Program-made: the position numbers and the translations under genes | Source: Sphingobium sp. SYK-6 | Lineage (GTDB): Bacteria; Pseudomonadota; Alphaproteobacteria; Sphingomonadales; Sphingomonadaceae | Length of the DNA: 64,000 bases | Assembly (NCBI RefSeq): GCF_000283515.1 | Contig: NC_015976.1 | Span: 310,001-374,000 of the forward strand | Reading direction: 5' to 3' | Part shown: one piece after another, positions 9,887-18,442 of the stretch | How positions within the stretch are numbered: the stretch's first letter is position 1 | Layout: every line of letters begins with the position of its first letter | The notes under the pieces: generated by a model | Told to the model about the DNA's origin: nothing | Databases searched by the model: none | Seen by the model: only the letters and a program-made list of their open reading frames with translations

Positions 9887-11251
9887 ATGGGGCGGATCAC
9901 CGGCAGCCTGCTGTTTCGCATCGCGGCGCTTTTCCTGCTTGGCCTTCTCGCCCTGCAGATGACGATCCTGCTGGCGGCGATGTGGCCGGACGGGCGGCCC
10001 ATCATGTTCCGCCTGATCGCGCCGGAAGATGCCCGCGAGATCGCGGAAGCCATCGAACAGGCGCCCCCGGCGCTCCGTCCCGCGATCGCGGCGGCCGCGA
10101 GCACCGGCCCGACCAGCGTCGAGCTTCTTGCGCACTTTCCCGAGGAAATGGGCACCGGCGCGCGAGAGGGTGAAGCCCGCCCGGCGCCATGGCTGGAAGA
10201 GCGATTTCGCCGCTATGCCGAGGCGCTGAGCGGCCGGCCGCTCCGGGTCCAGGCGCGCGAGGGCACCATCTTTTCCTGGAACCGCCGGCCCGGCGAGCCG
10301 CCGCGCGGGCCGATCCGCGTCCTCATTGGCTTGCGCAGTGGCGAAGTGCTGGCCATCGAGCGCGCCCCGCTTGCCCTCCAGCAGCTGGCCTCGCGCTATC
10401 TCCTCGTCGGGCTGGTGGCCGGCGCGGTGCTGCTGCTCATTCTGTTGACGCTGCTCTGGCAGGTGGTGCGGCCGGTCGCCCGGCTCGCGCAGGCGACCAC
10501 GGCCTTCCGCGAGGATATCGCGGCGCCGGACATCGTGCCGGGCGGCGCACGGGAAGTCCGCATCCTGGGCGAAGCCTTCAACGCCATGAAGCAGCGGATC
10601 GGCGCGCTGGTGGGGGAGCGCACGCGCATGCTGGCGGCCATCGCCCATGATCTGCGCACCTGCCTTACCCGCTTGCGGCTGCGGGCCGACCATATCCCCG
10701 ATGACCGGCAGCGCATGCGCGCCGTCAATGATATCGAGGAAATGAACCGGCTGCTGGAGGACATCCTGCTTTTCGCCCGTGCAGAGACGGGCCCGCCGGC
10801 ACCGACCCAGACGATTGATGCCCGGGCGGAAGCGCTCGCTTATGTGGAGCTGCGTCAGGAGACAGGGGACAAGATCAGCTTCTCGGCGGCAGAGCCGGCC
10901 ATGCCCTGCCGGTGCGCGCCGCTCGCCTTCCGTCGCATTCTCGCCAATCTGCTCGACAACGCGATCCGCTACGGCGCGCGTGCGCACCTGTCGCTGCGCC
11001 AGGAAGACACGAGCATCGCCATCGTAGTGACGGACGAAGGCGCAGGCGTGCCGGAGGATATGATCGCGCAGATCACTGCGCCGTTCGAGCGGCTGGAGCA
11101 ATCGCGTGGCCGTCACGGCGGCGGAGTCGGCCTTGGCCTTTCGATCGTGAAGGCGCTGGCCGAAAGCCATGGGGGCAGCCTGACGCTGGAAAGCCCGGGC
11201 GACTCCGGCCTTCGGGCGACGGTCAGGCTGCCGGCGGCGGCCGGAGGATGA
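9887..11251 (+). CDS. Sensor histidine kinase
   Basis: This 454-residue kinase has two membrane helices (about 10-31 and 172-192) enclosing a periplasmic sensor of about 140 residues, then HAMP, HisKA and HATPase domains. The phosphoacceptor His254 lies in HDLRTCLTRLRLR, the N box is LLDNAIRYG, and the G boxes are DEGAGVP and GVGLGLSIVK. The Pro that normally follows HDLRT is replaced by Cys259, an unusual change in a core motif. The ATG is one base after the regulator stop. The signal is unknown. Confidence 0.9.
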   Translation: MGRITGSLLFRIAALFLLGLLALQMTILLAAMWPDGRPIMFRLIAPEDAREIAEAIEQAPPALRPAIAAAASTGPTSVELLAHFPEEMGTGAREGEARPAPWLEERFRRYAEALSGRPLRVQAREGTIFSWNRRPGEPPRGPIRVLIGLRSGEVLAIERAPLALQQLASRYLLVGLVAGAVLLLILLTLLWQVVRPVARLAQATTAFREDIAAPDIVPGGAREVRILGEAFNAMKQRIGALVGERTRMLAAIAHDLRTCLTRLRLRADHIPDDRQRMRAVNDIEEMNRLLEDILLFARAETGPPAPTQTIDARAEALAYVELRQETGDKISFSAAEPAMPCRCAPLAFRRILANLLDNAIRYGARAHLSLRQEDTSIAIVVTDEGAGVPEDMIAQITAPFERLEQSRGRHGGGVGLGLSIVKALAESHGGSLTLESPGDSGLRATVRLPAAAGG

Positions 11252-11272
11252 GAAGTCCCAAGATGGCCCGCC

Positions 11273-12220
11273 TCAGTTGAACTGCGCCTTGCGATAGTCG
11301 CCGGGACTGACGCCGAAACGCCGGCGATAGGCGCGCGTGAAGAGCGGCAGGCTCGTGAAGCCCAGCCCATAAGCGATCTGGGCGACCGTCGAGCCGCGCC
11401 AGCGCGGGTTGCGGAGCTGGCGCGCCGCCAGTTCAAGCCGGCGGCGCAGGATATAGGCCCGCAGGCTGTCGCCCCGGCGCGAGAACATGGCGGCCAGCTC
11501 GCCAGCGTCAATGCCGATCGCGCCGGCCACGAGCTGGGCGTTGAGGCCGGGGTCACGGATATGGTCCTCGATGAAGTTGAGCACCCGCTCCTGATAGACC
11601 GCATCCAGGTCGGGCCCGTTCAGCTGGCTGCCGAAGGCGACGCTGTAGGAAGTGGAGATCATGTCGAGCAGCTGATGGGCAATGCTGTCGTCATGGGCTG
11701 AGTGAAAGCCGCGTTCGAGCTGCTTCCACAGGCCGCAGGCCATCAGGGCGGCGGTCGGGGTGAGCCCTTCGCGCGCCGGAAGGCGGCGGCCGCACAGCAG
11801 TTCAGGGTGTGGCAGATAATCGTTGATGACGTCTCCCGGCACCCGGACGAGCAGCATTTCCGCGTCATCGTCCAGATTGAAGAAGTGCGGGACGGCATTG
11901 TCGCACATGGTGAAGTCGCCTGCGCGCAGCATCGCCTCGTTGAGGCCCTGATGGAAAAGCCCGCGCCCGGCGAGCTGGATCAGGAAGGAATAGACGCGCG
12001 GCGTACTCCCGCTGATATGGTCATCCGTGCGGCGGATGGTGCAGGGGCCCGTGACCAGCCGCGCGAGGCTGATCTGCCCCAGCCCGCCCAGCTTGAGCCC
12101 GGCGCTGAAATTCCCGTGCTGCGGAATGAAGTCGGTCGCGGAGAGGCGTGTCGAATAGATTTCGTTCCAGGCCTGGGCGCGCCCCCTGCACACCAGTGCC
12201 TCCGTGCTGAAGCTTTCCAT
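11273..12220 (-). CDS. AraC-family transcriptional regulator (FeaR-like)
   Basis: This 315-residue regulator has an N-terminal AraC-binding-2 type sensing domain (SFLIQLAGRGLFHQG, GDFTMCDNAVPHFF) and a C-terminal double helix-turn-helix. The second HTH contains STVAQIAYGLGFTSLPLFTR and ends RRRFGVSPGDYRK. It starts at ATG 12220. It is convergent with the kinase and is clearly paralogous to the AraC gene at 13244, sharing GRAxAWxE, SFLxQxAG, NAVP and CGRxLxAxEGLT. The target and ligand are unknown. Confidence 0.87.
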   Translation of the reverse strand: MESFSTEALVCRGRAQAWNEIYSTRLSATDFIPQHGNFSAGLKLGGLGQISLARLVTGPCTIRRTDDHISGSTPRVYSFLIQLAGRGLFHQGLNEAMLRAGDFTMCDNAVPHFFNLDDDAEMLLVRVPGDVINDYLPHPELLCGRRLPAREGLTPTAALMACGLWKQLERGFHSAHDDSIAHQLLDMISTSYSVAFGSQLNGPDLDAVYQERVLNFIEDHIRDPGLNAQLVAGAIGIDAGELAAMFSRRGDSLRAYILRRRLELAARQLRNPRWRGSTVAQIAYGLGFTSLPLFTRAYRRRFGVSPGDYRKAQFN

Positions 12221-12617
12221 AGCCCTCCGCGCTCCACGCCTCCGGACGAGCCGGCGACGCTTCCTCTCCCGCTGATCCTCTCGTCTGGAAATCCTATATC
12301 AGATAGGAAAATTCTTTCCACGAGAAGAGTTCAGCTCTCCATCGCTCGCCTTAGGGCCGATGTCGATCCGGGACTTGCACCAGTCGGAAGGAAAGAGGGC
12401 CATTTCCCGTGTTTCCGACGCTGCACACCGTGTGCGCGAAATCGGCCGCTGATCGCCCGTCATGCCGTGACATCGGCAACGCGTTATATTTTCTCGTTAT
12501 ATTGTCGACCCTTTATCCACCCGCCCCGGTCGAGGAACGGATGGTCGACCAATATTTGTCACATATCGGTCAGCGCCTAGATTGGAGGGGACGGTCCCCA
12601 AAAAAAGGAAGGCATTC
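12221..12617. other. Divergent promoter region without genes
   Basis: No convincing coding frame lies between the AraC regulator and the DUF4168 gene. The region is less GC-rich than its surroundings. It holds the short inverted repeat CCTAT-N5-ATAGG (12293-12307), two copies of CGTTATAT near 12480-12500, and a GGGGAC-G-GTCCCC hairpin just before the DUF4168 ribosome-binding site. It probably contains both divergent promoters. Confidence 0.45.
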
Positions 12618-13043
12618 ATGATGAGAAATTCCCTCAAGATGGCCCTTGTCGGTGCCGCGATGGCCGCAAGCGCTCCGCTTCTGGCTCAGGAAGCGGCCCC
12701 GGCGCCCACCCCAGCCCCAGCCCCGGCGCCTGCGCCGGCGCCAAATTCGCCTGCTGATCCCGCACAGCCTGGCATGCCGCCGGCAGCGACCGAGCAGTAT
12801 ACCGACGCCGATCTCAAGGCCTTCGCCCGCGCCGCAATCGAGGCCAGCAAAATTCAGCAGGACGCCACCGTGCCTGCGGAAGAAAAGCAGCCCAAGATGC
12901 TTGCCGCCGTTCAGGCGCAGGGGCTGGATCCAGTGAAGTTCAATGAGATCGCGCAGGCTTCGCAAGCCAATCCCACGCTTCGGCAGCGCATCCAGCAAGT
13001 TGCTTCGGCTGAAGCGCAACCTGGCGCTCAGCCGCAGAACTGA
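12618..13043 (+). CDS. Secreted DUF4168 protein
   Basis: This 141-residue exported protein has a signal peptide ending near LLAQEA, then a linker of alternating Ala and Pro (about residues 23-42). The helical DUF4168 domain follows, with FARAAIEASKIQQ and the GLDPVKFNEIAQASQANPTL segment near the end. ATG 12618 follows AGGAAGG at good spacing; an earlier in-frame start is rejected. DUF4168 proteins are uncharacterised and presumably periplasmic. A strong hairpin terminator follows 24 bases after the stop. Confidence 0.8.
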   Translation: MMRNSLKMALVGAAMAASAPLLAQEAAPAPTPAPAPAPAPAPNSPADPAQPGMPPAATEQYTDADLKAFARAAIEASKIQQDATVPAEEKQPKMLAAVQAQGLDPVKFNEIAQASQANPTLRQRIQQVASAEAQPGAQPQN

Positions 13044-13066
13044 GGCAAAAAATGCCCGACGGTCGC

Positions 13067-13102
13067 CGCCGGCTCCGGAAACGGGGCCGGCGATCCGTTT
13101 TT
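13067..13102 (+). terminator. Rho-independent terminator after DUF4168 gene
   Basis: An 11-bp stem, CGCCGGCTCCG and CGGGGCCGGCG with one G-U pair, encloses a GAAA tetraloop and is followed by ATCCG and five T residues. It lies 24 bases after the DUF4168 stop on the same strand. Confidence 0.8.
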
Positions 13103-13243
13103 GAGGGACAACTTGATCCCGGCTGACCAGCCCCTTCGCCCATGAGCGATTGGGGCGTGCCTCCCACCCCTTTCCAGCGCCTGTTTGTTGCTGATAATGC
13201 CCCTCATGACGCCAGAACGAGCGGGTGAGGATCAACAGCGCCA

Positions 13244-14248
13244 ATGTCGATGATAGAAGTGCATCACGTGTCTCCCGGCACCCGGGCGGGACGAGCACGT
13301 GCCTGGGAAGAGCTTTACGCCACTCAGGTGGAACGGGCCACGGCCACACTTGGCGAATCCGAGACGGGGCCGACCCTCAGCAGCGGAACGCTGGGTCCAA
13401 TGCGGCTGGTGCGCATCGAGATGGGCTCAGGCTCGCTCCAGCGGACGGCCGAGGAAATCGGCCATGTCGCCGAACCCGCTTATTCCTTCCTGCTGCAGAT
13501 CGCGGGTCAGGCCAGCTTCTCCCACTACGGGCAGGATTGTGTCCTGGGTCCGGGCGACATGTCGCTCTGCAACAATGCTGTCCCTTACAGCTACACCGCG
13601 CACGGCCCTGTCGAACTGCTCCTCATCCGCGCGGGAATCGGCACGATACGCGAGCATCTGCCTTCGCCGGAACAGTTTTGCGGGCGGCACCTGCGCGCCG
13701 CGGAGGGGCTGACCGAACACGCTGTTGGGCTGTCCCAAAGTGTCTATTTCCAACTCGCCGCGGACCTGCCGGAAGCGGTCCACAATCGCGTGGCGCGCAA
13801 TTTGCTGGACGCGCTGGCCACCGCCTTCGCGATCGGCTTCGATGACCTCATCTCCTCTTCCGCAGTCCTCACCGGCCGCCATGCCCGGGTGCGTCTCTTC
13901 ATCGAGGAGAATCTCCGAAATCCCGATCTCAGCCCCGGCTTCATCGCCACGCGCCTCAAGGTATCGTCCCGTTACCTGCGCATGATCTTCGCGGCGGGGA
14001 ATGAGACCGCCTCGGCCTATGTCCTGCGCCGCCGGCTGGAGGAATGCGCCCGGCAGATGGCTGATCCAGCCTGCGCCCATCTCACCATCACCGACATCGC
14101 GTTCGGCTGGGGCTTCAATAGCGCGCCCCATTTTGCCCGCAGCTTTCGGGAGCGTTTCGGCGAGGCGCCGCGTGTCTATCGACGTGAAAAGCTGGAAGCG
14201 CTCGCCGCCGGCGGCGCGCCATCCGCAGGCGCCACCCAGAGCGTCTGA
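13244..14248 (+). CDS. AraC-family transcriptional regulator (FeaR-like)
   Basis: This 334-residue regulator resembles the one at 11273. It has a sensing domain (SFLLQIAGQASF, GDMSLCNNAVPYSY) and a C-terminal AraC DNA-binding domain (ITDIAFGWGFNSAPHFARSF, RFGEAPRVYRR). It is followed on the same strand by an iron-type alcohol dehydrogenase about 130 bases downstream, which is the most likely regulated gene. The frame is complete and starts with ATG. The ligand is unknown. Confidence 0.87.
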   Translation: MSMIEVHHVSPGTRAGRARAWEELYATQVERATATLGESETGPTLSSGTLGPMRLVRIEMGSGSLQRTAEEIGHVAEPAYSFLLQIAGQASFSHYGQDCVLGPGDMSLCNNAVPYSYTAHGPVELLLIRAGIGTIREHLPSPEQFCGRHLRAAEGLTEHAVGLSQSVYFQLAADLPEAVHNRVARNLLDALATAFAIGFDDLISSSAVLTGRHARVRLFIEENLRNPDLSPGFIATRLKVSSRYLRMIFAAGNETASAYVLRRRLEECARQMADPACAHLTITDIAFGWGFNSAPHFARSFRERFGEAPRVYRREKLEALAAGGAPSAGATQSV

Positions 14249-14380
14249 CGCGGCACCGACTCTCGGCCGGTGCGCCGCCGCGCGCCCTGTTCAACGCGTA
14301 GTTCCGCCTCGTGCAAGTCGCACCCGGCGTTCGCTCGCAATGGTGCGCCGTTTCCGAAATGGCCAGACGGACCTGCGCGC

Positions 14381-15535
14381 ATGAGCCTCAACCGCCCCGT
14401 TACGATCTTCAATGTCGGCGTGGTCCGGATCGGACAGGGCGTCGTCCTGTCCTGCGCGGAGGATTTCGCCGCACGGGGTGCGACCTCGGTGCTTCTCGTC
14501 ACCACCCCGCCGACACGCGGCCTGTGCGCGCCCCTGATCGCGGCGCTGGAATCCCGGGCGATGAGCGTGACCGTCTGGGACGCGCTGACCGGCGAGCCAA
14601 CCATCGAGAATTTCCACGATGCTCTGGCGACCACGCGCGCCTGCGGGGCCGATGCCGTCATTGGCCTGGGCGGAGGTAGCGCGATGGATGTGGCCAAGCT
14701 CGTCGCTGCCTTGGCGGACGGACGGCAGGGCATCGATGAGGTCATAGGCGTGGATCTGCTCGCCGGCCGGGCCTTGCCGCTCGCCTGCGTGCCCACCACG
14801 GCCGGCACCGGCAGCGAAGTGACGCCCATCGCCATCCTCGGGGACGAGGAGGAGGATCTCAAGAAAGGCGTGGTCAGCCCCTGGCTCATCCCTGATTTCG
14901 CTTATCTCGATCCGGAACTCACCGTCTCCATGCCGCGCGCCGTGACGGCGTCGACCGGGGTGGATGCGCTCACCCACTGTATCGAGGCTTATGCGAACCG
15001 CTTCGCTCATCCCGTGGTCGACATCTTCGCACTGGAAGGCATAAGCCTGATCGCATCGCATCTCGAGCGCGCCTGCGCCGACGGCACCGATCTGGTGGCA
15101 CGCGAGGCGATGCTGCGCGCCAGCTATTATGGCGGCCTGTGCCTCGGCCCGGTGAATACCGCCGCGGTGCATGCCCTGGCCTATCCGCTGGGAGGGGAAT
15201 TCCACATCCCGCACGGGGTCGCCAATTCCATCCTGCTCCCGCATGTGCTGCGCTTCAATCTCGCGGCGGCTCCGGGGCGCTATGCCGCCATCGCGCGCGC
15301 TATGGGCATCCCCGACGGGCCGGACGACGAAGCGACCGCCCGTGCCGGCATCGAATTCGTGGCCGACCTGTCTGCCCGCGTCGGCATCCCCGCCGGACTC
15401 TCCGGCATGGGCATCAGTGCCAATGCCATTCCCCGCATGGCCAGCTCCGCGATGAAAGTAACGCGCCTCCTCGAACGCAACCTGCGCGACCTGACCGAAG
15501 AGGACGCCGCACGCATTTATGAAGCGGCGCTGTAG
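14381..15535 (+). CDS. Iron-containing alcohol dehydrogenase
   Basis: This 384-residue group III dehydrogenase has the NAD-binding GLGGGSAMDVAKL motif, the family signature TTAGTGSEVTP, and the metal ligands in STGVDALTHCIEAY (Asp and His), AAVHALAYPLGG and HIPHGVANSILLP (His residues). It should reduce an aldehyde or oxidise an alcohol in the cytoplasm. The substrate cannot be read from the sequence; lactaldehyde, 4-hydroxybutyrate and maleylacetate relatives share the fold. ATG 14381 fits family length; the frame upstream lacks homology. An AraC regulator precedes it and a hairpin terminator follows. Confidence 0.88.
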   Translation: MSLNRPVTIFNVGVVRIGQGVVLSCAEDFAARGATSVLLVTTPPTRGLCAPLIAALESRAMSVTVWDALTGEPTIENFHDALATTRACGADAVIGLGGGSAMDVAKLVAALADGRQGIDEVIGVDLLAGRALPLACVPTTAGTGSEVTPIAILGDEEEDLKKGVVSPWLIPDFAYLDPELTVSMPRAVTASTGVDALTHCIEAYANRFAHPVVDIFALEGISLIASHLERACADGTDLVAREAMLRASYYGGLCLGPVNTAAVHALAYPLGGEFHIPHGVANSILLPHVLRFNLAAAPGRYAAIARAMGIPDGPDDEATARAGIEFVADLSARVGIPAGLSGMGISANAIPRMASSAMKVTRLLERNLRDLTEEDAARIYEAAL

Positions 15536-15562
15536 CGCGGGACGACATTCATCCAATATTTT

Positions 15563-15591
15563 CGTCATGCTGAACTTGTTTCAGCATGACG
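15563..15591. terminator. Perfect 12-bp hairpin, terminator-like repeat
   Basis: CGTCATGCTGAA (15563-15574) and TTCAGCATGACG (15580-15591) form a perfect stem with a CTTGT loop, followed by TTTT. It sits 27 bases after the dehydrogenase stop and could terminate it. From memory, the CGTCATGCTGAACTTG core is a dispersed palindrome of sphingomonad genomes. Confidence 0.65.
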
Positions 15592-15697
15592 TTTTACTGG
15601 GAGGCAACGCGCCCCAGAGGTTGAATGTCGATCAGCCTAGAGCGCGGGGCGACAGCTTGACAATCTGAGCAAAGTGGCCGGGCCGCCTTTCGTGTGA

Positions 15698-16087
15698 AGT
15701 GCGGAGGGATCGCCGCCCGGCCATGTCTGGGCTCTCGATCTCTCGGGCTATGAGGAGCCCTCGCTCAGCCTGTGGGGCGCCTGGCAGGGCGAGGCGCTCG
15801 CCGGTATGATTGCGCTCAAGCGGATCGCCCTGGGCCATGGCGAGATCAAGTCGATGCGCACACATCCCGATCATCTGCGGCAGGGTGTCGGCAAGGCACT
15901 GCTCGTCCATCTCGTGGAGGCGGCACGCGGGCTGGATTTCGTGCTGCTCTCGCTGGAAACGGGCCGTGGCGAAGCGTTTGAGCCCGCGCTGGCGCTCTAT
16001 CGCGCCCATGGTTTCACGGATGGGCCGGCTTTCTCGCATTATGAGGCCAACGCGTTCAGCCAGTTCCTGCACATGCGCCTGACCTGA
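15698..16087 (+). pseudogene. GNAT acetyltransferase with disrupted N-terminus
   Basis: The frame encodes most of a GNAT domain: SPPGHVWALDLSGYEEP, the WGAWQGEALAGMIALKR strand pair, HGEIKSMRTHPDHLRQGVGK (acetyl-CoA loop, motif A) and the C-terminal YRAHGFTDG. An in-frame TGA at 15695 cuts off the first 25 or so residues. MSISLERGAT, a plausible original N-terminus, is found in another frame at 15625. The first available ATG (15806) lies inside the domain and would give a 93-residue fragment lacking two strands. I read it as a frameshifted gene, or a sequencing error. Confidence 0.6.
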
Positions 16088-16123
16088 CGCCTCTCCTCCA
16101 GCAACGGCGACGGGTTTACGGCT

Positions 16124-17440
16124 TCAGTCGGTCGTGGCGCTCACCAGCAGCTTGTCGATCTTGCGCCCGTCCATGTCGAGCACCTCGAAACGCCATCCTT
16201 GCTGGTCGAAATTCTCACCTTCCTCAGGCAGGCGACGCAACACCGCCAGCACGAAGCCGGCCACCGTTGCGAAGTCGCGGTCCTCGGGCAGGCTGATATC
16301 CAGCCGCTCGGCCAGCGCATCGATGGACATCTGGCCCGACACCAGCAGCGATCCGTCCTCCCGCTCCGTCACCATGGGCTGCGCGTAGAGATCGCTGTCG
16401 GAGGCGAACTCGCCTGCGATGGCCGACATGAGGTCGGATGGCGTCACGATTCCTTCGAAGTGACCATATTCGTCATGGACCATGAGCATGGGTACGTCGG
16501 CTTCGCGCAGCCGGTTGAGCGCGTCCATCGCATCCACCTGATCGGGAACGATCGGCACGGTGCGCATCAAGGCGCGCAGGTCAAGCGCTTCCCCGCGGAA
16601 CAGCGCCGCCATGATGTCGCGGGCCTGCACCACGCCGATAATGTCTTCCACGCTGCCCTGCGCCACCGGCAACCGCGTATGGGGAGTTGCCAGCAGTTTC
16701 TGGCGCAGGTCGGCAGCGTCGCCGTCCGCGTCCAGCCAGTCCACTTCCGGGCGGGGAGTCATCACTTCGCGAACGGGCCGGTCCGCGAGGCGCACGACGC
16801 CCGAGATGATCGCGCGTTCGCTTTCCTCGATCACGCCCTGCCGGCTCGCTTCGGCCACGATGAGCTGCAGTTCCTCGGCCGTGACATGATTGGAGGAATC
16901 CGGCTTGATCCGCAGCAATCGGAACACCAGCTCGCTGGACTTGTCCAGCAGCCAGACGAGAGGAGCCGTGGCCCGGGCCAGTCCCTGCATCACCGGCGCG
17001 ATCACCACCGCCAGCGGCTCGGGATTGCGCAGGGCCAGCTGCTTGGGGACCAGCTCGCCGATGATCAGCGAGAGATAGGTGGCGAAGAGGATGGCGATCG
17101 TGAAGCCCGCATTCTCGGCGATATTCGGCGCGACGCCATAGCTGGCGATGATGGCGCCGAGCGGCCCGCCCAGCTTGTCGCCGGAATAGGCGCCCGACAG
17201 CACGCCGATGAGGGTGATGCCGATCTGCACGGTGGAGAGGAAGCGGCCTGGCTCGGCGCTCAGTTCCAGCGCGGCGGCCGCCCCTCGCTTCCCTGCTTTG
17301 GCCATTCCCTGAAGGCGCGGACGGCGCGCGGATACGATCGCCAGCTCGGACATCGCGAACAGGCCATTGATGGCGGCGAGCGCAACGACGATCGCCAGAT
17401 CGATCCATGGAAAAGCGGGGGTGACTTCAGGGAGGGGCAT
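16124..17440 (-). CDS. CorC/HlyC-family membrane protein (CNNM plus CBS domains)
   Basis: This 438-residue protein has an N-terminal DUF21/CNNM membrane domain with about four helices (AMSELAIVSARRPRL, LSTVQIGITLIGVLSG, FATYLSLIIGELVPKQLAL). A CBS pair (VMTPRPEVDWLDADG, VPMLMVHDEYGHFEGIVTPSDL) and a CorC_HlyC C-terminal domain follow. The family is linked to divalent cation, mainly magnesium, efflux or homeostasis. The ATG at 17440 is chosen over an upstream TTG because it gives the usual membrane start. No operon partner is evident. Confidence 0.88.
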   Translation of the reverse strand: MPLPEVTPAFPWIDLAIVVALAAINGLFAMSELAIVSARRPRLQGMAKAGKRGAAAALELSAEPGRFLSTVQIGITLIGVLSGAYSGDKLGGPLGAIIASYGVAPNIAENAGFTIAILFATYLSLIIGELVPKQLALRNPEPLAVVIAPVMQGLARATAPLVWLLDKSSELVFRLLRIKPDSSNHVTAEELQLIVAEASRQGVIEESERAIISGVVRLADRPVREVMTPRPEVDWLDADGDAADLRQKLLATPHTRLPVAQGSVEDIIGVVQARDIMAALFRGEALDLRALMRTVPIVPDQVDAMDALNRLREADVPMLMVHDEYGHFEGIVTPSDLMSAIAGEFASDSDLYAQPMVTEREDGSLLVSGQMSIDALAERLDISLPEDRDFATVAGFVLAVLRRLPEEGENFDQQGWRFEVLDMDGRKIDKLLVSATTD

Positions 17441-17702
17441 GAAGTGAGACTCTAATAGACATTTTTTTGCGGCGCGCCACAACGGAGAGCATGTCCAGGC
17501 AGTCAGCGTGATGGCGGATTTTGGCAGATTATATTGCCCTGCTTCCCGCAGCCTTTTATTTTGGCGCGAGAGCGAACGACCGGCGCCGGATGCCAGAATT
17601 GGTTCCCAGGAGGGATGGCCGTTCAGGGAACGATCAGGTTTTGAGGTGCGTTATGGGCGCGCCCGTGCTGGGCGGGCCCTGTAAAGGATGAGGGAGAAAG
17701 AC

Positions 17703-18377
17703 ATGAACGTTCGCAGCCACCCCCGAATTGCCCTAGCCGGGGCGGCGCTCGCGGCACTGGCTCTCTCCGGCTGCGTCACGGACCCCGAGACCGGTAACCG
17801 CACAATCTCCAAGGCAGCGATCGGCGGCGTCGGCGGTGCCCTGGGCGGCTATCTCCTTGGCGATCTGCTCGGCGGCCGGAACGACAGGACCGAGAAGATC
17901 GTCGGCGCAGGCATCGGCGCGATCGCCGGCGCGGGCGTCGGCGCCTATATGGATGCGCAGGAAAAGAAGATGCGCGAACGCACTGCCGGCACTGGCGTGG
18001 ATGTCGTGCGTCAGGGCGACGAGCTGCTGCTGCGTATGCCCTCCGGCATCACTTTCGCAACCAATCAATCGAGCATCCAGCCGCAGTTCCAGCCCACGCT
18101 GAACGAAGTGGCCGCAACGCTCGCCGAATATCCCAAGACCATGATCGATGTGCTCGGCCACACCGATTCGGATGGTACGGAAGCCTATAACCAGGCGCTT
18201 TCCGAGCGGCGCGCGCAGAGCGTAGCCGATTATCTGGCGTCGCACGGAGTCGCGCGGGTGCGCGTGGCGACGATGGGCTATGGCGAGACGCGGCCCATCG
18301 CATCGAACGAGACCCCCGAGGGCAAGGCGCAGAACCGTCGCGTCGAGATCAAGATCGTCCCGGCCGTGGAAGGCTGA
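17703..18377 (+). CDS. OmpA-family lipoprotein (YiaD-like)
   Basis: This 224-residue protein has a lipobox LALSGC, a glycine-rich segment with two membrane-like stretches (GGVGGALGGYLLGDLLGG, GAGIGAIAGAGVGAYMD) and a C-terminal OmpA peptidoglycan-binding domain. The latter contains VLGHTDSDGTEAYNQALSERR and NRRVEIKIVP. ATG 17703 follows AGGGAGAAAG; the ATG at 17688 overlaps that ribosome-binding site and is less likely. It should anchor the outer membrane to peptidoglycan. Confidence 0.9.
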   Translation: MNVRSHPRIALAGAALAALALSGCVTDPETGNRTISKAAIGGVGGALGGYLLGDLLGGRNDRTEKIVGAGIGAIAGAGVGAYMDAQEKKMRERTAGTGVDVVRQGDELLLRMPSGITFATNQSSIQPQFQPTLNEVAATLAEYPKTMIDVLGHTDSDGTEAYNQALSERRAQSVADYLASHGVARVRVATMGYGETRPIASNETPEGKAQNRRVEIKIVPAVEG

Positions 18378-18388
18378 GGCCGGATCTC

Positions 18389-18425
18389 GCCCGGGCGCCG
18401 CATTCGTTTCACGCGGCGTCCGGGC
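18389..18425. terminator. Convergent-gene hairpin
   Basis: GCCCGGGCGCCGC and GCGGCGTCCGGGC form a 13-bp stem with a single G-T pair between the convergent OmpA lipoprotein and thioesterase genes. There is no T tract on either side, so its role as a terminator is inferred from position and strength. Confidence 0.5.
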
Positions 18426-18442
18426 CCCCTCCTGCCGTATGG

